Below are positions 8,074 through 16,496 of a stretch of 64,000 nucleotides of DNA, piece by piece. Position 1 is the stretch's first letter; each line of letters starts with the position of its first letter. The notes beneath the pieces were generated by a model. The model saw only the letters and a list, made by a program, of their open reading frames with translations, was not told where the DNA came from and made no database searches. The DNA lies in assembly GCA_028874365.1 (NCBI GenBank), contig JAPPJZ010000074.1, positions 1 through 64,000 on the forward strand. The letters run 5' to 3'. The position numbers and the translations under genes are program-made. This stretch comes from Chloroflexota bacterium (GTDB lineage: Bacteria; Chloroflexota; Dehalococcoidia; Bin125).

Positions 8074-9368
8074 TGGCTGAACATTTCCTGAAGTTGAATG
8101 AACTGATGTTTCTCCCTCATGCCTTCAATGGCGACAGCACCAACACCGAGTACTCGCATCAGGCATAGGATGACGAGGTAGTACACGGAGTGACTCAGAA
8201 ACTGGCGCGGCGGTCGATACCGCTGGTAGGTGGACTTATCCTCTCCGTGAGCCACGTTGTTCCGCTCCTCCTTCACGACCTTGCTCCAGAGTTCTAGATC
8301 CCCAACCCAGTCTGTGAAGACATTGCCAGCCAGGTTGCCGAGATACTCAAGGCGTTGCCTGTACTCCATGTCAGCGTCTCCAGAGTGAATGCGGGCAAGA
8401 GCGTCGGCAGATCCCGCAACGCTGAGAAAGCGGGCGTCCACGAACTGAGCTGGCATGAACTGCATCGCTAGCGCTGACTGGATTATCACGTCGTATTCGG
8501 CGGAGAGCTCCAACCAGTTGCCGATCCCTTCTAGGCCGCCAAGATCGGACAGAGTGAAGAGCATGTCGAAGCGCTGCACGTCTCGTTCCGGGTATGAGGG
8601 AGGGTTATGGTCCCACCGCCGAAACAGCTCGAAGGCGATAGGGCGCTGCGTGCCATGCAAACCATCTTCGAGGTAGTCCGGGTGGCTGAGAAATGCTGAT
8701 TCGATGAGTTCGGGAGCATCGATCGCAAGAGACAGCAGATTGCGAATCGTGATTGCTCTCCCTATCAGGTCCTCTATGCGGCTAGGCCCAGAGGTCTCGA
8801 GCTTCAACACACAGCCATAATCCAGCCGCGCTTGTCGGGACGATGCTCCAGATATCTGAAATGTAGGTCGCAACGAAATCTCAGCGTCAGGATTCAAAGC
8901 CGGATCTTCCGTCGGCGGCCGATAGCTCAACCGGTACTCAACAAGCCTGCCGCTGCGTTCGTCGTAGTCGTGTTCTTCAACTGCTCTGGCGTAGTCTGCC
9001 CAAGAAGCCAAGTGTCTCGATTGAATGGCGATTGAGGTGACACCTGCAAGGTCTGACGGAGCCAAGTGAACGCCCTTTAGCAGCGCCTGGGCGAGAAACG
9101 TCTGGGATTGGAACACCCCAGGTAAGCGGTACTGGTAGTTGGAGGAACCGCAGCCGAGAAGAGTGTAGATTCCGTCTCCCGCGACGCCGTGAATCTGGCG
9201 TGCGGGAATGGGTACACCGGGTGTGGTATCGGTATCGGGGACATCGTCGAATGCCCCGGTCAGCGCTAGCTCGATCCCGGCTTGGGAATCGAAGCGCAAG
9301 CGTCCTGGCACCTGGTGCTCGGGTGCGTCAGCGTCCCAGAATATTCCATTGGCATCAATCGTGGTCAC
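8058..9368 (-). CDS. ApeA-like HEPN anti-phage abortive-infection protein
   Basis: The track ORF starts at a TTG (9395), but GTG 9368 has a near-perfect AGGAGGTG 7 bases upstream, giving 436 aa. Residues 1-260 are a beta-rich domain with the style of the ApeA N-terminal domain (GIFWDADAPEHQVPGRLRF, then LTGAFDD). The C-terminal part is helical and carries EERNNVAHGE, an R-x4-H motif that is the RNase signature of HEPN domains, near residue 385. ApeA proteins are described as single-gene defence systems that act by RNA cleavage. GC is lower than in its neighbours, which suggests transfer. It converges on, and overlaps by 16 bases, the MmeI-like gene. Confidence 0.75.
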   Translation of the reverse strand: MTTIDANGIFWDADAPEHQVPGRLRFDSQAGIELALTGAFDDVPDTDTTPGVPIPARQIHGVAGDGIYTLLGCGSSNYQYRLPGVFQSQTFLAQALLKGVHLAPSDLAGVTSIAIQSRHLASWADYARAVEEHDYDERSGRLVEYRLSYRPPTEDPALNPDAEISLRPTFQISGASSRQARLDYGCVLKLETSGPSRIEDLIGRAITIRNLLSLAIDAPELIESAFLSHPDYLEDGLHGTQRPIAFELFRRWDHNPPSYPERDVQRFDMLFTLSDLGGLEGIGNWLELSAEYDVIIQSALAMQFMPAQFVDARFLSVAGSADALARIHSGDADMEYRQRLEYLGNLAGNVFTDWVGDLELWSKVVKEERNNVAHGEDKSTYQRYRPPRQFLSHSVYYLVILCLMRVLGVGAVAIEGMREKHQFIQLQEMFSHYFTS

Positions 9369-9383
9369 CGCTGTCACCTCCTG

Positions 9384-9836
9384 AGAAAGTGGCAATCACC
9401 ATAGAGCGCAGGTTGGTCGGTGTCTTCAGTCGTGTCGACGGTTGAGACGCCAAGTCATGAGGTTGTTGCGCCATGTGGGCAGGCCTTGGTCCGTTGAGCC
9501 CTTAAAGGCGAAGGAGACCACGCGCTGCTCGACCACCTGCCTAGTGGCGTTGGCAAACTGCGGTCGACCTTCTCGCACGGGTGATGCAGTTCCGACCTGC
9601 ACCGATCCGCCCGCCTCTTCCAGGGATAAACGGTCGAGCGGTGAATCTCCATCACGCAGCCGGCGCGACTGGTGCCACCCAGCAGCTCGTCCATGCAGTG
9701 GTTTCATGTGGTCGTAGGTGAGGGGTTGCGCCGCGCCGGGCAGCGACGGTTCGATCACCCAATCGAGCACCTTGTTCCCCCGAGTGGCGGATGTGCAACC
9801 GGTGGACGATGAACGCCGGTTTGGAACCGACTGCCT
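9384..9836. other. Intergenic stretch, possible decayed element
   Basis: About 450 bases between two defence-type genes on the same strand. Minus-strand frames give short pieces, one with a weak helix-turn-helix look (AGCVMEIHRSTVYPWKRR), but they are interrupted and cannot be assigned to a family. No inverted repeats were identified. It may be an eroded insertion sequence; otherwise nothing seen. Confidence 0.3.
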
Positions 9837-11141
9837 TCAGCCCCAGCGTGTTGGCATCTGATCCGCCGGCGTCTCCCAGCGGTCCATGCCCTTGAGCCAG
9901 GCGCTGCCGAGGTTTAGGCAGTAGTGCTCCATTTGGGTGCTGTGGATGTCTGGCTTCTGCTGAGCCAGTTTAAGTGCCCTTGGCCAGTTGGCAACCACAT
10001 CCCTAGTGAACCAGGCAAGCGCGACCAACGAGACCCGCTCGGCGTCGCTGAGACCCCACCACAGTTCACTGAGATGCTTCCCGGCCGGCGTCTCGGTGAC
10101 ATCGAGGTCCAAGTCCGCAGAGATGATGCGCAGCCCACCGCCGTTCGATGGGTGCGCGGCGATGCGTTTCCGCCACGCTTTCTGGACCTTGGCGTGGGCA
10201 GCATCCATTTCGATCACCTTCGCCCGCGAGATGCTGGGCGGCGGCTCCTTCATGCTCTGCAGGTGCCGAATGCGTTCCAGCTCCGCTTGCCTTTCCGCAC
10301 GCAAGGTCTTCAGCGCCTCACGGGGCTTGTCGACCTCCGGCTCTGGAATCGACCACAGGGGAAACGGCCAGTTGGCGAGCGGATCCGGCGAAGGCCGGTC
10401 CTCTTCCTGAACCGCCAGAGCCTTCAAGTCCTGCCGCACGGCGGACAGCGTTTCGTTGATCTTGGCGAAGAGGTCCGAGACTTGCATCGCCTCTGGATCG
10501 ATCGGCTGCCAGATGGTCGCAACGCGCGCGAGGCCTCGCTCGGTCGTGATTCCCTGTGCCCGCAAAGACAGCGCGACCCCGACGCAGTTCGACCTGCGAT
10601 ATCCCCCGATCGAGGAGTTGAAATCCTGGGGCGTCACCCAGTACGGGTCTTGGCCGCTTTGCTCAGACTCGGTGAGGTCCTGAACGAGGTCGACGTAGAT
10701 GTTCCGCTCCCGTTCGCTCTTGATCTCGTTCTGGAAGATCCAGTCTACGTCCAGTGGTCCGTCGAGGTAGAACGGCTGCATCTCCTGTTCGATGTAACCA
10801 GCCAGTTCAGGAAGATCGACCGGTCGCCATTCACAGGCGCGGACGTAGATGCCCTTCCACTTGTGGTCACGCCACCGCTTGAGAGTGCTGGCCCGGTCGC
10901 TCGGACGGGACTGCGGGCAGCGAACTGCGTCGATCAGAATCAGCACCTTGGCCGCTTCCTCGTCAGCGAAACTCCCCAGCAGCGAGGCGATCGATTCGTC
11001 CCCATCGCGTGAGGCGCGCTGTGCGGCCGCGTCAAGCCGTCTGATGTTGGCGGCGAGGTGATCGATGCCGCTTGCCACGATACGCCGGAACGACTCCGGG
11101 TTGCGGTTGCCCAAGTCCGAGACTGCGATGGATTGAGTCAC
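9837..11141 (-). CDS. AbiV/HEPN-like putative defence protein
   Basis: GTG start at 11141, 434 aa. The N-terminal 160 residues are helical and resemble AbiV-family proteins: an alpha-helical start (SGIDHLAANIRRLDAAAQRA), then LGSFADEEAAKVLILIDAV, where an acidic DEEAAK segment resembles the E-x-A-K core of AbiV/HEPN folds, then RWRDHKWK. The middle has a charged segment (EALKTLRAERQAELERIRHLQ, coiled coil), and the C-terminal 130 residues are Trp-rich with no recognised domain. Placement next to an ApeA-like gene and an R-M enzyme supports a defence role. The family call is inference from short patterns; this could be an unrelated helical protein. Confidence 0.5.
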   Translation of the reverse strand: MTQSIAVSDLGNRNPESFRRIVASGIDHLAANIRRLDAAAQRASRDGDESIASLLGSFADEEAAKVLILIDAVRCPQSRPSDRASTLKRWRDHKWKGIYVRACEWRPVDLPELAGYIEQEMQPFYLDGPLDVDWIFQNEIKSERERNIYVDLVQDLTESEQSGQDPYWVTPQDFNSSIGGYRRSNCVGVALSLRAQGITTERGLARVATIWQPIDPEAMQVSDLFAKINETLSAVRQDLKALAVQEEDRPSPDPLANWPFPLWSIPEPEVDKPREALKTLRAERQAELERIRHLQSMKEPPPSISRAKVIEMDAAHAKVQKAWRKRIAAHPSNGGGLRIISADLDLDVTETPAGKHLSELWWGLSDAERVSLVALAWFTRDVVANWPRALKLAQQKPDIHSTQMEHYCLNLGSAWLKGMDRWETPADQMPTRWG

Positions 11142-11285
11142 GCTTGCACCATTTTCATTCGGCGCCTGTGGAGGTATACCCAGAAGTTGTGAATCGGCCT
11201 GGAGAGGTGAGGAGGCGTACCATCCCTGCGTCCAGTAAGCGCCGGTGGAAGCTGGCCAGGAGGATTACGCCGGATGTTGAGGGTA

Positions 11286-11582
11286 ATGGATGAGCGCGCC
11301 GCAGCGCCGGTCGGCCTGGACGAGCTGGTCCGACTGGCCGCCCAGAGGAGATGCTCGCCGTGGCGCTGGAGGTGGAGCGCCGGGCCTATCTCGAGCGCCA
11401 CGCCGCGGCGCTCGACGCTGACGGGCATCGGCTGGTCGTGGGCAACGGCTACCACCAGGCGCGCGAGATCACGACGGCGGCGGGCTGCGTCCCGGTGCTG
11501 CCGCGGCGGTGCGACGACCGGCGAACGGGGGAGCGCTACCTCTCGGCGCTGCTGCCGCTCCACATGCGGCGCTTGCCCACAC
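11286..11582 (+). pseudogene. IS256-family transposase N-terminal remnant (frameshifted)
   Basis: Two reading frames join into a typical IS256 (mutator) N-terminus: MDERAAAPVGLDELVRLAA in one frame, then after a shift near 11345 EEMLAVALEVERRAYLERH, followed by GHRLVVGNGYHQAREITTAAG and RRCDDRRTGERYLSALLP in the next frame. This matches the segment before the first catalytic Asp. The rest of the transposase is missing: homology stops at about 11582, where an oppositely oriented IS630 remnant begins. It is therefore broken both by frameshift and by truncation. Confidence 0.75.
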
Positions 11583-11864
11583 TTAGGTTGCCTCAAGCCG
11601 TGGCCAGTTCTTGGTCAGTTCCGCGAACCACCACTCGACCAGGTTCATCCAGCACCTGTAGGTCAGGGTGAAGTGGAAGCCGGGGTGGCTTTGAAATCAA
11701 CGCTGACTCTCCGCTGTTCGGTGGGTGGAGATGTTGTCGAAGACGACATGCACTGCGAACTTGTCAGGCAGCCCCTCGTCGATCAGGTCGAGGAAGCGGC
11801 AGAACTCGCAAGCCCGACGCCTGGGGTCGAGTTTGGCGAACACATAGCCGGAGGCTGTCCTGCG
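11583..11864 (-). pseudogene. IS630-family transposase C-terminal remnant
   Basis: Translating the minus strand from 11864 gives ASGYVFAKLDPRRRACEF..FLDLIDEGLP, then FAVHVVFDNISTHRTAESQR, a TGA stop in place of a usual Trp/Leu codon, then FQSHPGFHFTLTYRCWMNLVEWWFAELTK and a TAA. The DN..THR and NLVEWWFAEL segments are the second Asp and the Glu regions of the IS630 DDE catalytic core. Upstream the frame is closed by a TGA at 11865-11867. Only about 95 codons remain and they contain a stop, so it is a dead fragment. Confidence 0.75.
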
Positions 11865-11921
11865 TCATGTGCGGGGCAGGTTGTCGAGCGGCGCGGAGAG
11901 CTCGGTGAGGCCCTTACGTAG

Positions 11922-12436
11922 GCGGACGTGGCTTGGAACGCCGGGGAGTGTCAGCTGCGTAAGCGCAGCACGATCGAGCGCCGGCTTCTTGGTGCGCGTC
12001 AGTTGCCTGGGCGGCGGCATCCAACTGGTCGACCCGTCTGGGCATCGTCGCCGTGACATGCGGACGGCACAGAGGTCAGGTTCAGGGCGAGCCTCGGGCG
12101 GACTACCTCTCGCCTGTGCGGTGACGAGTCGACCCACGAAGCCAGCGGCCGGTCTGGTCAAAGGATCCATGCGAGCCCGCTTGGTCCGTCGACCGACGCC
12201 GATACTGACGCTCCCGAACCCATTGTCGGGACAGATGGCCTTCCTGAACCTGAAGATCCGTGCCCGACTCGACCTTGGTCTCCTGAGCAGTGTCGTGTGG
12301 TCAGTACTCGCCTACCTCGCGAACCGCGGGTCCATCATTTGAGCGGAGCAAATGCCGAGCGGTGTCCGTTTGCAGTCCTCTTTGAGCAACGGTGTCCTGA
12401 GCCGTTATCGTTGAGCGACAGACCTTGGGGGCGGCT
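11922..12436. other. Non-coding or eroded stretch upstream of the methyltransferase cassette
   Basis: About 515 bases. ORFs on both strands (11869-12342 plus, 11865-12170 minus) have no convincing family match; the minus one could be further decayed transposase sequence. The last 100 bases presumably hold the promoter of the four-gene cassette, but no clear -35/-10 pair was picked out. Confidence 0.35.
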
Positions 12437-13738
12437 ATGCCGGACTTTGAAGCGTACGTGGCCTCCATTGAGGACAGGGCATCCGCAGCCCTCGTGTCTG
12501 CCCCTGAAGGGTCTGTTCTATACGGCAGCGACGATTTGCTTGATGGGCAAGTGAGCCACAAACTCCGCGAGGCCATTCCGCTGGGCGTTCGTCGCGAACG
12601 TGGAGCGTTCTTCACCAGTTCGGACCTGAGGTCTGCGGCGTTAGTTGCTTGGCCGGGTACCGACGGCCCAAGCGGCCCGGTGCTCGATCCGGCAGTGGGC
12701 GCCGGAGATCTCCTCATCGAAGTCGCGCAGAGCTTGCCCGTCTTCACCGGCCTGGACGCCACGTTGGATTTCTGGGGTGCGCAGCTTCATGGTCGTGACA
12801 TTGAGCCCTCGTTCGTTCGATTGGCAAAGGCACGGCTTGCGCTGCTCGCGATCTCGCGCGGGGCGATGCCGTCGGCCGGTCCCCCGCTGCGATTGGACGA
12901 CCTGTTTCCGGGCATCGCGGTTGGAGACGGCCTTGACGTGTTGAACGACGGTTGGGAAAACGGACACATCTTGATGAATCCGCCGTTTGGCTACCACAGT
13001 CCGGAGTTGGCTGTCGAATGGGCGAAGGGGCGAACTAACATGGCCGCGTCGTTCCTGGCGAGTGCGGTCGAGCATTCAACGGCCGGGACGTGTCTAACAG
13101 CGATCTTGCCTGAGGTCATCCGGACGGGTTCGAGGTACGGCCGGTTGCGCGCGTTCGTCAGTGAGCGCCTTCGAGTGATCGGAGTCGAGCCGTTCGGCAG
13201 GTTTGACTCCTGGACAGACGTGGACGTGTTCACCCTTAGGGGCGTCGTCACGGAGGCCACTGTCGAAGAGGCTTCGGGGTCAGTTGAGTGGTGGCAGCGA
13301 TCGAACGGCAGGAGATTAGGCGAGCTGTTTGACGTCTCAGTCGGTTCAGTTGTCCCGCATCGAGATGAGGAGTCGGGTGAAGACCATCCTTATCTGCAGG
13401 CTCGGCAGATTCCTCTTGGAGGCGAGTACGATGCATCTGAGGCGGAACAGCGGCGCTTCGTCTCTCGTCTGTTCGAACCACCGTTCGTCGTGGTTCGGCG
13501 AACCTCACGTCCTGCCGACCGAGCCAGGGGGGTAGGGACACTGATTGAGGGATCAGTCGGCGTTCTCGTCGAGAATCACCTACTGGTGTGCAAGCCCAAG
13601 GACGGCTCGATCGACTCCTGTCGTCGCGCCGTCGCCGTGCTTCGGTCTCCCGAGTCACGAGCGTGGCTAGATCAACGAATCCGGTGTCGCCATCTCACCG
13701 TTGGCGCGCTCCGCGAGATGCCATGGCTCGACAGATGA
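12437..13738 (+). CDS. N6-adenine DNA methyltransferase with C-terminal recognition domain
   Basis: ATG 12437 (MPDFEAYVASIEDR) follows a G-rich GGGGGCGG site; the track start is a TTG 12 bases earlier. 433 aa. Motif I appears as VLDPAVGAGDLLIEVA near residue 80 and motif IV as HILMNPPFGYHSP near residue 180, the NPPF catalytic loop of gamma-class adenine methyltransferases. The C-terminal 140 residues (HPYLQARQIPLGGEY, PFVVVRRTSRP, ENHLLVCKP) resemble type I/IIG target-recognition modules. Its stop overlaps the next gene as ATGA. No nuclease motif is visible in it, and no restriction subunit follows; instead an ATPase, a receiver and a hydrolase follow. The likely role is self-marking of DNA in a defence-type system. 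Confidence 0.85.
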   Translation: MPDFEAYVASIEDRASAALVSAPEGSVLYGSDDLLDGQVSHKLREAIPLGVRRERGAFFTSSDLRSAALVAWPGTDGPSGPVLDPAVGAGDLLIEVAQSLPVFTGLDATLDFWGAQLHGRDIEPSFVRLAKARLALLAISRGAMPSAGPPLRLDDLFPGIAVGDGLDVLNDGWENGHILMNPPFGYHSPELAVEWAKGRTNMAASFLASAVEHSTAGTCLTAILPEVIRTGSRYGRLRAFVSERLRVIGVEPFGRFDSWTDVDVFTLRGVVTEATVEEASGSVEWWQRSNGRRLGELFDVSVGSVVPHRDEESGEDHPYLQARQIPLGGEYDASEAEQRRFVSRLFEPPFVVVRRTSRPADRARGVGTLIEGSVGVLVENHLLVCKPKDGSIDSCRRAVAVLRSPESRAWLDQRIRCRHLTVGALREMPWLDR

Positions 13739-15786
13739 ATACGGCAACATTTCGCTTCTCGACAGACATTCTGCGGCGACTGGGGGAGGAGCTCATCACG
13801 AGTTTCGACCAGGGAATCGTAGAACTCGTGAAGAACTCCTACGACGCGGATGCAACCAAGTGCACCATTCGACTTGCGGGTACGAGCGTACCTGGCGGGA
13901 CGGTGGTCATCACAGACGACGGGGACGGAATGTCGAGCGAAGATGTCCTCGATGGTTGGTTGGTCCTTGGTCGCTCCCGGAAGGTGCCAGGCGAGCGAAC
14001 TGCCCTAGGTCGGTTACCGGCTGGGAGCAAGGGGCTAGGCCGGCTTGGTGCCCTGAGACAGGGTCAGCAAGTCCTACTAACCACAAGATCGCGCGATGAA
14101 CCCAAAACGGAGCATTCGACTTGCATCCGCTGGGCTGATTTCGCATCTCACGAGGTTGTTGAAGACGTCCTGCTTCCCATAAGGAGCTCAACGTCGGAAG
14201 GGGAACATGGAACGCGAATAGAGATTCGCGGGCTGCGTTCCTGCGTCAGCGAGCGGGAAGCCAAGGCGCTCGCACGTGAGCTCCTGTTACTCGCTGATCC
14301 CTTTGGCGATCCAGCCGGATTCGCCCCAACGCTGATTGCACCTGAATTCGAGGAGCTTGAAGCGCTCGTTCAACGGGCATATTTCGACGACTGTGAGTAC
14401 CGGTTAGTCGCTGTTCTCGACGATTCAGGATGCGGGAGTGCCAAGGTCTTCGATCAGTCCGGGAGGGTTCGCTGGGCGAGTCGCGACGGAGAACTCGGTG
14501 GGCCGTACGGCGCGCCCGTGACAAAGTTCGAGCTCTGGGTCTTCTTGCTCACGAGGGAGTCCTTCAGTGGTCGAGCAGCGACTATCAGTGAAGTCAGGAG
14601 CTGGCTGCGCGAGGTCGGAGGGGTTCATCTGTATCACCGAGGCCTTCGCGTGCGACCGTATGGCGATCCTGGGCATGACTGGTTGGACATGAATCTGGCT
14701 CGGGCGCGAGGTCCGGAGCTTCGCCCATCAACCAACACTTCGATCGGCCGGGTTGAGGTGCTCGATGAAGGTCACGAGCTGCAGCAGAAGACGGACCGTT
14801 CTGGGTTCATTGAGAGTGACGCGTTTCGGGAGCTTCGCAGATTCGCTGATGATGCACTCGACTGGATGCACGACAAGCGCATCAAGGAACGGGAACATCG
14901 TCGCGAGACTCGGAAGCGCGAGGTTGGCGACCGTGTATCGGCTGCTCGCGACCAGCTCGACCAGGCAGTCGGTCAGCTGCCGCTGGATTTGAGACATCCA
15001 ATCGAACGTGCGACTCGAAGGCTGGAGGAGGCCAGAACTTCTGAGCAAGAGCAAATGAAGGAAGAACTAGGGCTCTATCAGACCTTGGCCAGCGTTGGCA
15101 CAGCGGTTTCCGTCTTCGCTCATGAAATCGAGGGGCCGGCGACCAACCTTACGACCTCTCTGGCCACGGTGGAACGTAGAGCGCGACAGGCATTGCTGGC
15201 GCGATATGACTCCCTGCTCAGCCGGCCGGTTGAGGTCGTCAAGCAGTCTGCCGAGCTGACGGCCAGGTTCGCGACACTGCCACTGGGACTGCTGAAGAGA
15301 AGCAAGCGGAGACGCACGATACTGGACGTCAACGCTTCAGTCGCCGCCACGGTACGGCTGTTCGAACCGTACTTGCGAGACGCGCAGATCAAGACTGTCT
15401 GCGAGTTCTGCGATGAGGAAGCGAAGATCTTCGGATCGCTTTCGGCGATCGAGGCGATCGTGTCCAATCTGATCACGAACTCAGTGAAGGCTTTTCGACG
15501 GCCCGAGATCCCGTTGGCCGAGAGGAGGCTCAAGATTCGAACGACGATTGAGGGGGACTCAGTCTCGATCTCGGTGCTCGACAATGGACCGGGAATCGAC
15601 CGGCGGTTAGAGGACAGAATCTGGCTTCCTGGAGTCACCAGTGACGAGAACGGAACCGGTCTCGGTCTAGCGATTGTTCGCGACACTGTAGCTGATCTCG
15701 GTGGCAAAACACATGCAATTCGTAGGGGCGAACTGGGCGGAGCCGAGTTTATCGTGACGTTGCCGCTGAGGAGAGACGCGTCGTGA
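13735..15786 (+). CDS. Double-GHKL protein: MORC/HSP90-type ATPase fused to a histidine-kinase-like module
   Basis: ATG 13735 overlaps the methyltransferase stop (ATGA); an alternative ATG lies 12 bases upstream. 683 aa. The N-terminal module has an N box (ELVKNSYDADAT), a G1 box (ITDDGDGM) and the GSKGLGRLGAL loop as in HSP90/MutL/MORC ATPases. The middle has an ATPase-linked beta domain, then a coiled coil (residues about 390-450). The C-terminal module has a dimerisation helix with VFAHEIEGPATNL, where His is a candidate phospho-acceptor, then an N box (AIVSNLITNSVKAF), G1 (LDNGPGID) and G2 (GTGLGLAIV). So one protein carries two ATP-binding GHKL folds. MORC-like ATPases linked to methyltransferases are known in prokaryotic R-M contexts. 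No transmembrane segment is seen, so it is cytoplasmic. It may sense DNA state and signal to the downstream receiver. Confidence 0.85.
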   Translation: MNTATFRFSTDILRRLGEELITSFDQGIVELVKNSYDADATKCTIRLAGTSVPGGTVVITDDGDGMSSEDVLDGWLVLGRSRKVPGERTALGRLPAGSKGLGRLGALRQGQQVLLTTRSRDEPKTEHSTCIRWADFASHEVVEDVLLPIRSSTSEGEHGTRIEIRGLRSCVSEREAKALARELLLLADPFGDPAGFAPTLIAPEFEELEALVQRAYFDDCEYRLVAVLDDSGCGSAKVFDQSGRVRWASRDGELGGPYGAPVTKFELWVFLLTRESFSGRAATISEVRSWLREVGGVHLYHRGLRVRPYGDPGHDWLDMNLARARGPELRPSTNTSIGRVEVLDEGHELQQKTDRSGFIESDAFRELRRFADDALDWMHDKRIKEREHRRETRKREVGDRVSAARDQLDQAVGQLPLDLRHPIERATRRLEEARTSEQEQMKEELGLYQTLASVGTAVSVFAHEIEGPATNLTTSLATVERRARQALLARYDSLLSRPVEVVKQSAELTARFATLPLGLLKRSKRRRTILDVNASVAATVRLFEPYLRDAQIKTVCEFCDEEAKIFGSLSAIEAIVSNLITNSVKAFRRPEIPLAERRLKIRTTIEGDSVSISVLDNGPGIDRRLEDRIWLPGVTSDENGTGLGLAIVRDTVADLGGKTHAIRRGELGGAEFIVTLPLRRDAS

Positions 15787-16496
15787 TCGCGCCGGGATCC
15801 TTCGTGGCTGTCATAGATGACGAGCAACTGAACGCCGACACCACAGCAGGTGTCGTATCGGACGCCAGTCTGAAGCCGGTCGTAATCAGCCGGGATGCCG
15901 GTCAGTTCCCCAGCGTGAGTGATCTTCTGGAGATGGTTCAGAGTGCCCGCTGCGAGGCGGTGATCTGCGACCATCGACTGAGCACAAAGGGCCTCGCACA
16001 GTTCACGGGTGCACAGTTCGTCTCGCAGTTGTATCAGCAGCACATTCCCGCTGTATTGCTTTCCACCTTCGCGGCCATCGACAAGGACGATTCGATCCGC
16101 CGATATCGCTCGGAGATTCCTCTCGTCATGGCGCGCTCAGAATTGGCTCCAGAGAGCTTGGTCAAAGGGCTGGAGTATTGCCGCGACGAACTTGAAGGCC
16201 ATGTTGCGCCGGAGCGACAGCCGTGGCGAACGCTCGTCCGAATCGTTGATGTGCTGCACGATGTCAATCAGGGCGTGGTGGACGCAGTTCTGCACAACTG
16301 GAATCCGAATAGTGCCGTCCGCTTCCCTCTCGAGGTCGTGGACAATCCTGAAGTTGCGTCCGCGCTCCAGGCCGACTTCAGCGGCGAGCTCCGAGTGTTC
16401 GCACGGGTCAATATCGGATGTCGAGACGAGAGCGAACTATTCTTTGGGGGCTTTGAGGTCGCGCCTGAACCGGATGTAGAAGCTCTTGGCACCTAG
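15783..16496 (+). CDS. Receiver-like response regulator with unknown C-terminal domain
   Basis: GTG 15783 overlaps the stop of the kinase-like gene (GTGA); 237 aa. The N-terminal 130 residues read as a receiver fold: VAVIDDEQLN (acidic pocket), CEAVICDHRLS (candidate phospho-Asp), and IPAVLLSTFA (the Thr/Ser strand). The usual Lys strand is replaced by PLVMARSELAPESL, with no clear Lys, so phosphorylation chemistry may be altered. The C-terminal 100 residues (LVRIVDVLHDVNQGVVDAVLHNWN.., FARVNIGCRDESELFFGGFEV) do not resemble a DNA-binding output domain. It probably relays a signal from the upstream GHKL protein to the downstream hydrolase by protein contact. Confidence 0.75.
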   Translation: MIAPGSFVAVIDDEQLNADTTAGVVSDASLKPVVISRDAGQFPSVSDLLEMVQSARCEAVICDHRLSTKGLAQFTGAQFVSQLYQQHIPAVLLSTFAAIDKDDSIRRYRSEIPLVMARSELAPESLVKGLEYCRDELEGHVAPERQPWRTLVRIVDVLHDVNQGVVDAVLHNWNPNSAVRFPLEVVDNPEVASALQADFSGELRVFARVNIGCRDESELFFGGFEVAPEPDVEALGT

